Source: Solirubrobacter phytolaccae (GTDB taxonomy: Bacteria > Actinomycetota > Thermoleophilia > Solirubrobacterales > Solirubrobacteraceae). From it: 64,000 nucleotides of DNA. How positions within the stretch are numbered: position 1 is the first letter of the stretch; every line of letters begins with the position of its first letter. Below are positions 1-9,200 of this stretch, in pieces. Both the position numbers and the translations under genes were made by a program. Location of the stretch: assembly GCF_027587195.1 (NCBI RefSeq), contig NZ_JAPDDP010000039.1, forward strand, positions 1 through 64,000, read 5' to 3'. The notes beneath the pieces were generated by a model that saw nothing but the letters and a program-made list of their open reading frames with translations, made no database searches and was not told where the DNA came from.

Positions 1-104
1 CCGCCGGTCGGCTGGCCGGCCGGCCCGGGCTCGGCGCGCGCCGACGCGGCGTCGCCACGCGCGGCCCCGTCGGGCTCGCGCGGCGCGTCTTCGCCCTCCG
101 CCAC
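1..104 (-). CDS. N-terminal fragment of an unidentified protein, cut by window edge
   Basis: A frame opens with GTG at 102-104, one base after the tsaD stop, and stays open to the window edge. The roughly 35 visible residues are rich in Ala, Gly, Pro, Glu and Arg and show no recognisable domain. It would be the last visible gene of the tsaE-tsaB-rimI-tsaD transcript. In DNA this GC-rich a short open frame can occur by chance, so the gene call is tentative and no function is proposed. Confidence 0.3.
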   Translation of the reverse strand, partial: MAEGEDAPREPDGAARGDAASARAEPGPAGQPTG

Positions 105-105
105 G

Positions 106-1074
106 TCAGGCGGCGCGCTTCGTCGCGTACGCGTCGAGCGCGAGGTAGTCCGGGTACGGCGTGGGCTCGAGGTAGCGGGCCGCGGACGCGATCATCGCCG
201 CGTTGTCCGTGCAGAGCGCGTGCGGCGGGACGTGGACGGGCACGCCGAGCGACTGGGCGCGCTCGCGCAGGAGGCGGTTCGCGGCGACGCCGCCGCCGAT
301 CGCCAGGCGCGGCTCGTTCTCTCCCTCCAGTGCGCGCTCGACGCGCAGCATCAGCGCCTCGACGATCGCGTGCTCGTAAGAGGCGGCGAGGTCGGCCTTC
401 AGACCCTCCGCTTCGTCGCCCAGGTCGCGCACCTTGTACAGGAGCGCGGTCTTCAGGCCGGCGAAGGAGAAGTCCAGCCCGGCCACGCGCGCGGCGATCG
501 GGAACTTGAACGCGGTCGGGTCGCCTTCCAGCGCGAGCTTCGACAGCGCCGGCCCGCCCGGGTAGCCGAGGCCGAGCAGCCGGGCGCCCTTGTCGAACGC
601 CTCGCCGGCGGCGTCGTCCAGCGTCTGGCCGAGCGTCTCGTAGCCCCGGTGGTCGGTCACCCGCGCCAGGAACGTGTGCCCGCCGCTCGCGACCAGGCAC
701 AGGAACGGCGGCTCGAAGCCGCCGAGGAAGTTCGCGGCGACGTGGCCCTGCAGGTGGTTGACCGGGATCAGCGGCAGCCGACGGGAGGCGGCCAGGCCCT
801 TCGCGGTCGCCACGCCGACCAGCAGCGCGCCCACGAGCCCCGGGCCCTGCGTGACGGCGATCGCGTCGAGCTCATCCCACGACGAGCCCTCCATCGCCTG
901 GTCGACGACCAGGTTCACCAGCTCGAGGTGATGGCGCGAGGCCCACTCGGGCACGACGCCACCGAAGCGCGCGTGCACGCCCTGGGAGGAGACGACGTTC
1001 GAGCGGATCTCGCCTTCGCGCGTGACGACTGCGGCACACGTGTCGTCGCAGGAGGTCTCGAGGGCGAGGATCAT
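106..1074 (-). CDS. tsaD: tRNA N6-adenosine threonylcarbamoyltransferase TsaD
   Basis: TsaD transfers the threonylcarbamoyl group from TC-AMP to A37 of ANN-decoding tRNAs, working with TsaB and TsaE in the cytoplasm. The protein of about 322 residues starts MILALETSCDDT, the typical Kae1/Gcp N terminus. It carries the metal-binding HxxxH in NHLQGHVAAN (near residue 100) and a late GGGVAANRLLRE segment. I place the start at ATG 1072-1074 rather than 17 codons upstream, because it matches the family N terminus and forms an ATGA overlap with the rimI stop. It is the last certain gene of the t6A operon. Length is normal. Confidence 0.96.
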   Translation of the reverse strand: MILALETSCDDTCAAVVTREGEIRSNVVSSQGVHARFGGVVPEWASRHHLELVNLVVDQAMEGSSWDELDAIAVTQGPGLVGALLVGVATAKGLAASRRLPLIPVNHLQGHVAANFLGGFEPPFLCLVASGGHTFLARVTDHRGYETLGQTLDDAAGEAFDKGARLLGLGYPGGPALSKLALEGDPTAFKFPIAARVAGLDFSFAGLKTALLYKVRDLGDEAEGLKADLAASYEHAIVEALMLRVERALEGENEPRLAIGGGVAANRLLRERAQSLGVPVHVPPHALCTDNAAMIASAARYLEPTPYPDYLALDAYATKRAA

Positions 1075-1580
1075 GTGCCGGGAACGTCGTCGAGGCTGCC
1101 ACGGAGCGTCGCGGGCGTCCGCCACATGATGTTCGCGTCCTCACCGTTGTCTGCGTAATACCGCCGGCGGACACCCGCCGACCGGAAGCCGAAGCCTTCA
1201 TACAGCCGGATCGCGCCCGTGTTGGACTTGCGCACCTCGAGCGTCAGCTGCGCGTCACGCTCCACGCGCGAGAGCAGCGACTCGATCATCGCCGTGGCCA
1301 CGCCGCGGCGGCGCTGCGTCAGGTCCACGGCCACGTTCATGATGTGCCAGACCGTGTCGTAGCGCGAGCAGATCAGGTAGCCGCCGAGCTCCGGCTCGCC
1401 CGCCGTCGAGCCGGACATCTCCGCGGCCAGGCAGATCCCCGTCGGCTTGGAGAGCTCCAGCACGAACATGGCCAGCGACCACGGGGACGTGAACGCGCGA
1501 CGCTCGATCGCGACGACCTGCGGCAGGTCGGCGTAGGTGAGGCGGCGGACTTCGATCGCGGCGGCTGGGGGTGCGGTCAC
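1071..1580 (-). CDS. rimI: ribosomal protein S18-alanine N-acetyltransferase RimI
   Basis: A GNAT-fold acetyltransferase of about 169 residues. The acetyl-CoA loop is visible as QRRRGVATAM after the NVAVD strand, and the late N...YEGFGF segment is typical of RimI. RimI acetylates the N-terminal alanine of ribosomal protein S18; in many bacteria the gene sits inside the tsaB/tsaD operon, as here. I chose GTG 1578-1580 because it overlaps the tsaB stop as GTGA; upstream sequence in frame is antisense-type filler. It overlaps tsaD by 4 bases downstream. The exact protein substrate is inferred from family and context. Confidence 0.9.
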   Translation of the reverse strand: MTAPPAAAIEVRRLTYADLPQVVAIERRAFTSPWSLAMFVLELSKPTGICLAAEMSGSTAGEPELGGYLICSRYDTVWHIMNVAVDLTQRRRGVATAMIESLLSRVERDAQLTLEVRKSNTGAIRLYEGFGFRSAGVRRRYYADNGEDANIMWRTPATLRGSLDDVPGT

Positions 1581-2317
1581 TTGGGTGGGGCGGGAGGGAC
1601 GGCGTCCGGCTCGCGGTGATAGTCCGGGAGCAGGGCGTCGCGATCGACGGCATCTCGCGCGCGTCCCAGCCGACACACCATCAGGGCGCTGACACGATGC
1701 GCGCGGGAACTGTCGGACGGCACCGCCACTCCGGCCCGTTCGAGCTCCGCTCTGAAGCGTACCGCCCCGTCGCCCACACCCAGCATCGGGCTGCGTCCCC
1801 ACTCACGCCGCGCGGCCACACGCTCGGCCAGCTCCGCCGGCGGGAACACGCCCGGCTCCATGGTCGTGCGGTGGTGGCGGTAGATCGCGGCGTAGACCTC
1901 GCCCCGGCGCGCGTCGATGACCGCGAGCACCGGACCGGCCACCTCCGGGTGCCCGGGCAGGTCGAGCTCCTTCGGGCTGGCCATCTCGACCCCGCGCGCG
2001 AGCGCCTCCAGCGAGGAGACGCCGACGACCTCGACGTCGTGCCCCTGCGCGAGCGCGCGCGCCGTGGAGATCCCGAGCCGGAGCCCGGTGAACCCGCCCG
2101 GCCCGACGCCGACGCAGATCCGCGTCACGTCACTCCACTCCACCGCGGCCTGCTCGAGCGCCCGCTCGATCAGCGGCTGCAGCACCTCGGCGTGGCGGGG
2201 CTGGTCGTTCGGGCCCGGGTCGTCACGGCGCTCGACCTCGCGCCCGCCCGGCACCATGACCGCGACGGACGTCGACTTCGTGGACGTGTCGATCCCGACG
2301 AGCGCACCCGTGGTCAC
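1577..2317 (-). CDS. tsaB: tRNA threonylcarbamoyladenosine biosynthesis protein TsaB
   Basis: TsaB is the non-catalytic partner of TsaD in t6A synthesis. The 246-residue protein begins TTGALVGIDTSTKSTSVAV, the ASKHA-like phosphate-1 region, and contains VGVGPGGFTGLRLG near residue 75, the family hallmark. The start is GTG 2315-2317, overlapping the tsaE stop as GTGA, and the stop overlaps the rimI start in the same way. The C-terminal tail (last 30 residues) is variable. Order tsaE-tsaB-rimI-tsaD is the classical bacterial arrangement. Confidence 0.93.
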   Translation of the reverse strand: MTTGALVGIDTSTKSTSVAVMVPGGREVERRDDPGPNDQPRHAEVLQPLIERALEQAAVEWSDVTRICVGVGPGGFTGLRLGISTARALAQGHDVEVVGVSSLEALARGVEMASPKELDLPGHPEVAGPVLAVIDARRGEVYAAIYRHHRTTMEPGVFPPAELAERVAARREWGRSPMLGVGDGAVRFRAELERAGVAVPSDSSRAHRVSALMVCRLGRARDAVDRDALLPDYHREPDAVPPAPPK

Positions 2318-2739
2318 GCGTCCACCTCGATCCGGCGCTGGTCCCCGCCCGCGTGCGCGAGACGGACGTGGTGCTTCACACGTTCCGGCGGGAACGCGTC
2401 AGTCGCCTGCTCCGGCCATTCGACGAACACGATCGCATCGTCCGCGAAAAACGGGTCCAGCAAACCTGGGTCTTCGCCCGCCATCCCCGCGAGCCTATAG
2501 AGATCGAGGTGCGAGAGGGGTCCGTGGGTGCCTTCGTGCTGATGACCGACCACGAACGTGGGCGACGTGATCGGGCCTTCGACCCCCAGGCTGCGCAGCG
2601 CGCCGCGCACGAACGTGGTCTTGCCGGCTCCCAGCTCACCCGAGACGAGCACGATGTCCCCGGGCGCGAGCGTGCGGGCCAGCTCGGCGCCGGCCTGCTC
2701 GGTGGCCTCGGGTCCGGCGGTCAGCTCAGTCCGATTCAC
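2314..2739 (-). CDS. tsaE: tRNA threonylcarbamoyladenosine biosynthesis ATPase TsaE
   Basis: TsaE is the small P-loop ATPase of the t6A machinery. The protein of about 141 residues has the Walker A motif GELGAGKTTFVRG near residue 37, then SPTFVVGHQ and HLDLYRL, all typical of the family. The best start is GTG 2737-2739 (VNRTELTAG); it lies 14 bases inside the end of the upstream LPYTG gene. No strong ribosome binding site precedes it, so translation is probably coupled to the upstream gene. tsaC is not in the window. Confidence 0.92.
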   Translation of the reverse strand: MNRTELTAGPEATEQAGAELARTLAPGDIVLVSGELGAGKTTFVRGALRSLGVEGPITSPTFVVGHQHEGTHGPLSHLDLYRLAGMAGEDPGLLDPFFADDAIVFVEWPEQATDAFPPERVKHHVRLAHAGGDQRRIEVDA

Positions 2740-3082
2740 GGAGGCGCGCCCGCAGCGCGAGGCCAGAGCCGAGCAGGAACGCTCCTCCGATGGCGATCGG
2801 CCAGCCGTCGATACCCGTGTACGGCAGGGTCGGACCACCCGTGCCGGGGGTCGCGGTCGCCTGCGGACCGCCCGGTGTGGCGGTGGCCTGCGACGGCGTG
2901 GCGGGCGCGGGGGTGGCGGTCGCGGCGGGCGCCGGAGCGGCGGGCGTCGGCGTGGCCTCCTGCGACTCCTCGTCCCCGAACGGGTCGTTGTACTGGTCGT
3001 CACCGGCGCCCTGCGCGAAGGCGGACGCGGGCGCGAGCGCGAGCGCGGCAGCGGCGATGGTCATGGCGTGACGAAGCGACAT
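2726..3082 (-). CDS. small LPYTG-anchored surface protein
   Basis: The protein has about 118 residues. An N-terminal signal peptide (MSLRHAMTIAAAALALAPAS, cleavage near AFAQ) is followed by an acidic stretch, then a Pro/Ala/Thr-rich low-complexity spacer (roughly residues 42-85). It ends with LPYTG, a hydrophobic helix and a short basic tail RARLRESD. This is the layout of a sortase substrate anchored to the cell wall. No folded domain is present, so its function is unknown. It is the first gene of the tsaE-tsaB-rimI-tsaD transcript. A TACACT hexamer at 3092-3097 lies 9 bases before the ATG. Confidence 0.8.
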   Translation of the reverse strand: MSLRHAMTIAAAALALAPASAFAQGAGDDQYNDPFGDEESQEATPTPAAPAPAATATPAPATPSQATATPGGPQATATPGTGGPTLPYTGIDGWPIAIGGAFLLGSGLALRARLRESD

Positions 3083-3127
3083 GAGCGGGCCAGTGTAGAC
3101 CGGTGCATCGGCTACGGTCCTCCCGCG
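3083..3127. promoter_or_regulatory. divergent short-leader promoter region
   Basis: Only 45 bases separate the LPYTG gene (minus) and the glycosyltransferase-flippase gene (plus). Each start codon has a -10-like hexamer exactly 9 bases upstream: TACACT read on the minus strand (3097 to 3092) and TACGGT on the plus strand (3113-3118). No ribosome binding site fits in between, so both mRNAs should be nearly leaderless. Assignment rests on spacing and hexamer similarity only; no clear -35 is seen. Confidence 0.5.
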
Positions 3128-5491
3128 ATGGCCCACATTCTGTTGCTGACCGATCGGGACTGGACGCACCCGCAGGGTGGCGGCACCGGGGCGAACCTGT
3201 TCGGTCAGGTCGCGTACTGGCTGGAGTGGGGCCACACGGTCACGGTCGTCGCGGGCACGTACCCGGGCGCGGAGCGCGTGTCCACGCCCGCCGAGGGCCT
3301 GGAGCTGCACCACATGGGCTCGCGCCGCTCGGTGTTCGCGCGCGCCGCCTGGGCGGTCCGGCGCGGGCTGGCGAAGGACGCCGACGTCGTGCTGGAAGTG
3401 GTCAATGGGATCGCCTTCCTGACGCCGCTGTGGCTGTCGGGCAAGCCGCGCGTCACGCTCGTGCACCACATCCACCGCGACCACTACGTGACGGAGCTCG
3501 GCCGGGTGGGCGCCGTCGCCGCGCTCGTCTTGGAGACGCTGCCGCTGAAGCTGCTGTACGGCGGCTCCTCCCCGTTCCTGACGATCTCCGAGTCCGCGAA
3601 GACCGACATCGTCGCCCTGGGCGTGCCCGCCGAGGACGTGCACGTCGGCTACCTGGGCGTCGTGCCGTTCGACCAGGAGCTGCCCGCGCGCTCGGAGACG
3701 CCACGGCTGCTGTACCTCGGGCGGCTGAAGCGCTACAAGCGGATCGAACTGCTGCTCGACGTGCTCGAGGGGATCCCGGGCGCGGTCCTCGACGTGGCGG
3801 GTGAGGGCGATCACCGGCCGGACCTGGAGGCCGAGATCGCGCGTCGTGGACTGGCCGACCGGGTGATCCTGCACGGCCACGTCAGCGAGGACCTCAAGGC
3901 CGAGCTGTACGCGCAGGCGTGGGTGAACCTCACCGCCTCCTCCGCCGAGGGCTGGTGCCTGACGGTGATGGAGGCCGCCACGTGCGGCACGCCTTCCGCC
4001 GCCCTGGCCGTCGGTGGCCTGCCGGAGTCGATCGTGGACGGCGAGACCGGCCTGCTCGCAGAAGACGTGGACGGGCTCGTGGCGAACGTGCAGCGGCTCG
4101 TGGAGGAACCCGGGCTGCGCGAGCGGATGGGCGCCGCGGCGCAGGAGCGCGCCGCCCGCTTCACGTGGGAGCGCACCGCGCGCGAGACGCTGGACGTGCT
4201 GGACGCCGCGCGCGAGCGCGAGCCCGTGAAGGTGCGCACGCAGCTGTCGCGGAGCGAGACCTTGAAGGCCGCCGGCATGGCCGCGGCGACGATGGCCAAC
4301 AACGCGCTGGCCGTGATCTTCACCGTGCTGTTCGCGCGGCTGCTCGGCGCCGAGGACTACGGGTCGCTGGCCGCGGTGGTCTCGACGTTCGTGATCCTCG
4401 CCGTGCCCGGGTCCGCGCTGCAGGTGGCCGTGGCGCGTGAGATCGCCCTCGGTCGTCTGGGGTCCGAGGACCGGTTGGCGGCGACGCTGGCGGTCTGGCG
4501 GCGACGGCTGCTGGTCGGCGGCGTGGTGTTGACCGCGGCCGCCGTGGTCTTTCGTCAGCCGATCGCGGACCTGATCTCCGTCCCCGAGGAGTGGGCGGCC
4601 GCCGCGACCGCGCCGACCGCCGTGCTGTGGCTGCTGCTCTCGGTCGAGCGCGGGGCGCTGCAGGGCGTGCACGCCTACAAGCCGGTCGCGTGGTCGATCG
4701 TCCTGGAGGCGTTCGGGCGGCTCGTGTTCGGGCTCGTGCTGGTGGGTGCCGGGATGGGCGTGACGGGCGCGTACCTGGGCACGCCGCTCTCCTTGCTCGC
4801 GACGGCTCTGGGCCTGTGGTGGGTGTCGCGCGGGCGGTTCGGGTCGGCGAAGGACGGGTTCGCGGCGCGGCGCCTGTGGGACCTCGTCGGCGGCGCGTGG
4901 CCCGCGGTCGTCGCGCTGTTCCTGATCGCCGTGCTCCAGAACGTGGACGTGATCATGGTCAAGCGCCAGATCGGCGGGGACGAGGCGGGCGCCTACGCGG
5001 CCGCGGCGGTCGCGGCCAAGGCGGTCGTCTGGCTCGCGATCGGGATCGGGCTGTACCTGCTGCCGGAGGCGACGCGCGCGGCGCGGCACGGGCAGGACCC
5101 GCGGCCGGTGCTGGCGCGGGCGCTGGGCGTCGTGGCGGTCGTGGCCGTGCCGATGCTGATCGTCTACGGGATCGCGCCGGAGACGGTGCTGCGGCTCGCG
5201 TTCGGGCCGGAGACCGTGGTCGCCGCGGACGCGCTGTTCGTGCTCGGGTGCGCGATGACGTTGCTCGCCGTCGGCTATCTCGGCGTCCAGTACATGCTCG
5301 CGCTGGGCCGCGTGTCGTTCCTGCCGGCGCTGGCTGCGGTCGCGCTGGCGGAGATCGCGCTGCTGGGCGGGCTCGGGATCGAGTCGCTGGTGACGTTCGC
5401 GGCGATCGTGCTGGGGCTCCAGGCGGCCGCGGCGTTGTCGGTGCTGGCGATCGGGCTGCTGCCCGGTCGGCGGAGGGTGGCCGTTGACTGA
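3128..5491 (+). CDS. fused GT4 glycosyltransferase and polysaccharide flippase
   Basis: One continuous frame of about 787 residues joins two normally separate proteins. Residues 1-370 form a GT-B family 4 glycosyltransferase: the N terminus MAHILLLTDRDW, a GGTGANLF donor-side loop, YLGRLKRYKRIELL near residue 200, and the EX7E-type segment SSAEGWCLTVMEAATCG near residue 275. From about residue 372 (LSRSETLKAAGM) a hydrophobic domain with some 12-14 membrane helices resembles oligosaccharide-unit flippases (Wzx/MATE fold), including FARLLGAEDYGSLA. It presumably adds a sugar on the cytoplasmic side and helps export the lipid-linked glycan. Downstream it overlaps a methyltransferase gene by 8 bases. 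Confidence 0.85.
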   Translation: MAHILLLTDRDWTHPQGGGTGANLFGQVAYWLEWGHTVTVVAGTYPGAERVSTPAEGLELHHMGSRRSVFARAAWAVRRGLAKDADVVLEVVNGIAFLTPLWLSGKPRVTLVHHIHRDHYVTELGRVGAVAALVLETLPLKLLYGGSSPFLTISESAKTDIVALGVPAEDVHVGYLGVVPFDQELPARSETPRLLYLGRLKRYKRIELLLDVLEGIPGAVLDVAGEGDHRPDLEAEIARRGLADRVILHGHVSEDLKAELYAQAWVNLTASSAEGWCLTVMEAATCGTPSAALAVGGLPESIVDGETGLLAEDVDGLVANVQRLVEEPGLRERMGAAAQERAARFTWERTARETLDVLDAAREREPVKVRTQLSRSETLKAAGMAAATMANNALAVIFTVLFARLLGAEDYGSLAAVVSTFVILAVPGSALQVAVAREIALGRLGSEDRLAATLAVWRRRLLVGGVVLTAAAVVFRQPIADLISVPEEWAAAATAPTAVLWLLLSVERGALQGVHAYKPVAWSIVLEAFGRLVFGLVLVGAGMGVTGAYLGTPLSLLATALGLWWVSRGRFGSAKDGFAARRLWDLVGGAWPAVVALFLIAVLQNVDVIMVKRQIGGDEAGAYAAAAVAAKAVVWLAIGIGLYLLPEATRAARHGQDPRPVLARALGVVAVVAVPMLIVYGIAPETVLRLAFGPETVVAADALFVLGCAMTLLAVGYLGVQYMLALGRVSFLPALAAVALAEIALLGGLGIESLVTFAAIVLGLQAAAALSVLAIGLLPGRRRVAVD

Positions 5492-6200
5492 GCTGCCCGA
5501 GGAGGGCTGGCTCAGCTCGGATCAGGTCGCGCGGCTGGCCGCGGCGGGCGCGCGTTCGCGGCCGGCCGGAGCGGTCGTCGAGATCGGGTCGTTCCGCGGG
5601 CGCTCGGCCGTGGTGCTGGCGCGCGCGGCCGGCTCGGTGATCGCGATCGACCCGCATGCCGGGTCGGACCGTGGCCCGCAGGAGATCGAGGCCGACGCCG
5701 AGCGCGGCCACTCCGACTTCGAGGTCTTCCACGCGAACCTGGAGCGCTTCGGCGTGGCCGACCGCGTGCGCCACGTCCACAAGTTCTCCTCGGACGCGCA
5801 CGGCGACATCACCGGGCCGCTGTCACTGCTGTTCGTCGACGGCGCGCACCGGTTCGGACCGGCGCGTTCGGATCTCGCGGACTGGGGTCGGCGGGTCGCG
5901 CCGGGCGGCGTGATGCTCGTCCACGACTCCTTCTCGTCGATCGGCGTGACGCTGGCGTTGCTGGTCGAGTGCGCGGGCTCCGCGCGCTGGCGCTACGTCG
6001 GGCGGTCGCGGAGCCTGGCCGAGTACGAGCGGCGCGTGACGGCACCCAGCGTGGGTGAGCGGGCGCGCGACGTCGCCCGCCACCTCGCCGACCTGCCTTG
6101 GTTCGCCCGCAACGTGGCGATCAAGGTGCTGGTGGTGGCGGGGCAGCGGCGCTGGGCGGAGCGGCTGGGCCTGGAGCCCGACGCCCGCTGGCCCTACTGA
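5484..6200 (+). CDS. class I SAM-dependent methyltransferase
   Basis: The protein has about 238 residues. SAM motif I is visible as VVEIGSFRGRSAVVLA near residue 28, followed by VIAIDPHAG and the acidic LLFVDGAHR segment near residue 115; this is the Methyltransf_24 type seen in glycan biosynthesis clusters. TTG 5484-5486 is chosen as start because GGAGGG lies 6 bases upstream and it overlaps the end of the glycosyltransferase-flippase, giving translational coupling. It probably methylates a sugar of the same glycan; the acceptor is unknown. Its last 80 bases overlap the end of the convergent AftD-like gene. Confidence 0.8.
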   Translation: MTELPEEGWLSSDQVARLAAAGARSRPAGAVVEIGSFRGRSAVVLARAAGSVIAIDPHAGSDRGPQEIEADAERGHSDFEVFHANLERFGVADRVRHVHKFSSDAHGDITGPLSLLFVDGAHRFGPARSDLADWGRRVAPGGVMLVHDSFSSIGVTLALLVECAGSARWRYVGRSRSLAEYERRVTAPSVGERARDVARHLADLPWFARNVAIKVLVVAGQRRWAERLGLEPDARWPY

Positions 6201-9200
6201 GCAGCTCCCGCACCAGCGCGAGCAGCAGCAGCGTGACGCCGGCGACGGCCACCCAGTGGACGACGATCCGGTCCGCCGGGTACTCCGGGTTGAACCCGCC
6301 GCGGTTCTCTGGGCGGATGAGGACCGTGAGCAGCGGGACGGCGACCACGAGGATTGCGCCGCCGGCCGCCGCCAGGTGCTTCGCGCCGACGCCCCGATAG
6401 AGCACGAGGAAGACGAGCACCGCGAACAGCGGTGTCGCCCGGGCGGCGAACACGAACCCGAGCGCGAGGGCCGCGGGCACGGCGATGAGCGCGGCGCGCC
6501 GGGCCGAGAGCCGCGCCGTGGGCGCCTCGCGCGAGGGCGTCTCCTCAACACTCCACACGTTCCCTCTCCGGAACAGGGCCCCGATCAAGATCAGGATGGC
6601 GAGGAGCGAGACGGCGTACCCGGCCTTGACCGTGCGGTTCGGCGCGAACGTGATCGCGGCCGTCTTGCACGTCGCCGGGACGCGCCAGGACGTGCCGAAC
6701 GCGGCGCCGATCTCGGGCTCCCCCAGGTCCTCGCCGTCGCAGGTGGCGCGGCGGCCGCGGGTGTAGCTCTCCGCGAGCACGAGGCGGGCCGGCTCGGTCA
6801 GGCTCAGCCGGATGCCGTCGCGGCTGCCGTCGTGGCCGGCCGTGCCGGGGTCGACGACGCGGCCGGGCGAGGCGAGCGCGGCGCTCGATCCGGACCGCAG
6901 GCGCAGCAGGTACGGCGCGAGCACCCCCGCCGGCAGCTCGAGCCGCGCCTCGCCCGCGGGCAGGGCGACCGTCTCGCAGCCCGTGACGCGGACGGGCTGG
7001 CCCGCGTCGAGGTCCTCGATCGTGCCCACGGCCCGCAGGCGGATCGGCTTGCCGGCGACCGTGCCCGCCAGCAGGCAGTCGTCCGGCAGCGGGCCGCTCA
7101 GGCGCGGCTCGACCGTGACGCCGGCTCCGAGGATCTCGGCGATCCCGACCGCGCGCCGCTCGCGCGCGGCCGCGGTGTCCCCCACCGCGCGCAGGATCTC
7201 GAGCCGGAAGCGGCTGCCCGTGACCGGACGGGGGAGCTCGACCACGTTGTCCGTCACCGGGAGCACCGGTGACGGGTTGCCGTCGACGATCAGGCGCACG
7301 CTCGTCGGCCGCCGGACGCCGCCGACGGGCATCAGCGTCAGGCGCCGCACCGTCCGTTGCCCCGCGGCCCACTCGATCCAGGCCGGTCGGCCCTCCAGCC
7401 ACGCACCGAGCCACTCGCGCGCGATGCCGTCGAACGCGCTCGACGCCCGGTATTCCGGCCGCCCCTCGAAGCGCCCCGAGCTCCTGAACGTGCCGCGGAT
7501 ACCGACGAGCCGGTCGAACGCCTCGTCGGGCGCCGCCGGGGCCGCGTTCGCCCAGCCGTCCAGCGTCCAGGCACGGGCACTCGGCGGCGAGAACACGCGG
7601 CTCAGGCCGGTCTCGCCGTCGAGCCGATCGCGTACCAGCGCCGCGCCGGACGGCCCGCGCTTGGGCGTGCGGCGGAACGGGTCGTCGCCCGTGGTGCGCT
7701 GGAAGAGGTACGTGAGCGCGGTGTCGCTGCCCTTCAGCGCGTCCTCGGCGATGGTCGGCACGCGCAGCGCCTCGCGCACCTGCAGGCCCGCGATCCGCAG
7801 CTCGCGGATGCCGCCCGCGCCGGCCGTCGGGCCGGTCGGCTTGCGGACGGCCGCGATCCGCACGGTCAGCGTCTTCACGCCGCGCAGGCCGACGTCGAGG
7901 CGATTCCAACCGGCCTTCGCCGCGAAATGCCGCCCCTGGACCTCCACGGCCGTGACGGTCGCGCGACGGTCGTTGTACGGCAGCAGCTCGAGGGTCTTTA
8001 CGTCGCGCGGAGCGTCGAACGTGACGGTCAGCGTGTGCCGGTCGGGCGTGAGCGCGCGGTCGGCCTGCCAGTGCGTCGCGGGGTTCCCGTCGAGCGCCGC
8101 GAACGGCCGGTTCTCCGGGAACTGCGGGAACCCGGGCGACGACGGCGCGGTGACCGCCTCGATCCCGTCGTAGACCGCGACCGTCTGCGCCGCTGCCCCG
8201 CGGTCCGGGAACGGGTTGAGCACCGCCGCGTCGACCGAAGGCTCCTCGGACGCCGCCAGCACCGGCCCAGCGTTCTGCGCGAGCCGCGACGGCACGAGCA
8301 CGCGCCGCCGGTTGGAGTCGGTGATCACGACCTCGGACGCCGCCGCGATCGCGCGGGGCGAAAGATCCGCCGCGTAGGCGAGCCCGCCGCGGGACAGCCC
8401 CGCCGCCGCGGCCGCGCCGCCCGCCGCGCCCTCGCTGCCCGCCACGTCGTCGTCGCCGCCCGCCGCGGTCTCGCTGCCGCTCGCCACGGTCTCGACGTGG
8501 TCGCCTTCGAAGGCGGCCAGCGCGGCCAGGCCCTCGGCCGAGCCGTCCACCACGAGCGGCGGCTGCTCAGGCTCGACGCGGACCAGTCCGGGCGCCATTG
8601 GGCGGTCCCAGGCGCGCACGGCCGGGAGCTCGCGCGGGTCGCCGAGCGTTCCCGTGGCGCGCGGTCGGGGACGCCGCTCGCCCCAGGCGGCGACGGGGCC
8701 GCCGAGTTGATCGAGGACGTCCGCGGCTTCCGCGGCGGGGGCGGCGCCGCTGCGGGAGCGGTCGTCGTCCGCGCCGGCCACGACCACGCGGGCGCCGAGC
8801 AGGTCGAGCAGCGGATCGAGCTGGCCCGGAACGGCGCGGCGCTGCTGGACGAGCGCGTCGACCGTCCACAGCAGGTCAGTGGCGTGCAGGTCCGCGTAGC
8901 CGACCGCGTTGCGCGTCGCCACGGGCTTGTCCGCAAGCGTCGGGAGGATCGGGTCGATCGTGCCGCCCCAGTCGTAGTACGCGTACAGCTGGCCGGGGAG
9001 GACGACCGCGCGGCCGTCGCCGGCGTTGGCGTCGACGTGGTCGGCCGCGTCCTGCCAGGCCGACGGGATCCGGTCCCACAGCAGCTGGTCGTCGAGCGCG
9101 CGACCGCGGGCCAGCGGCCAGCAGGCCACGATCGCCAGCGCCACGAACACGACGGCGCGGGGCTTCGTCGCGGCGAGCCCGGCGAGCACCGCGACACCGA

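Noticed and set aside
2726-5089. 787-codon open frame antisense to the glycosyltransferase-flippase gene
   Set aside because: Its C-terminal part is the real LPYTG gene; the rest is Gln/His/Arg-rich and unlike protein, a shadow of GC-rich codon bias.
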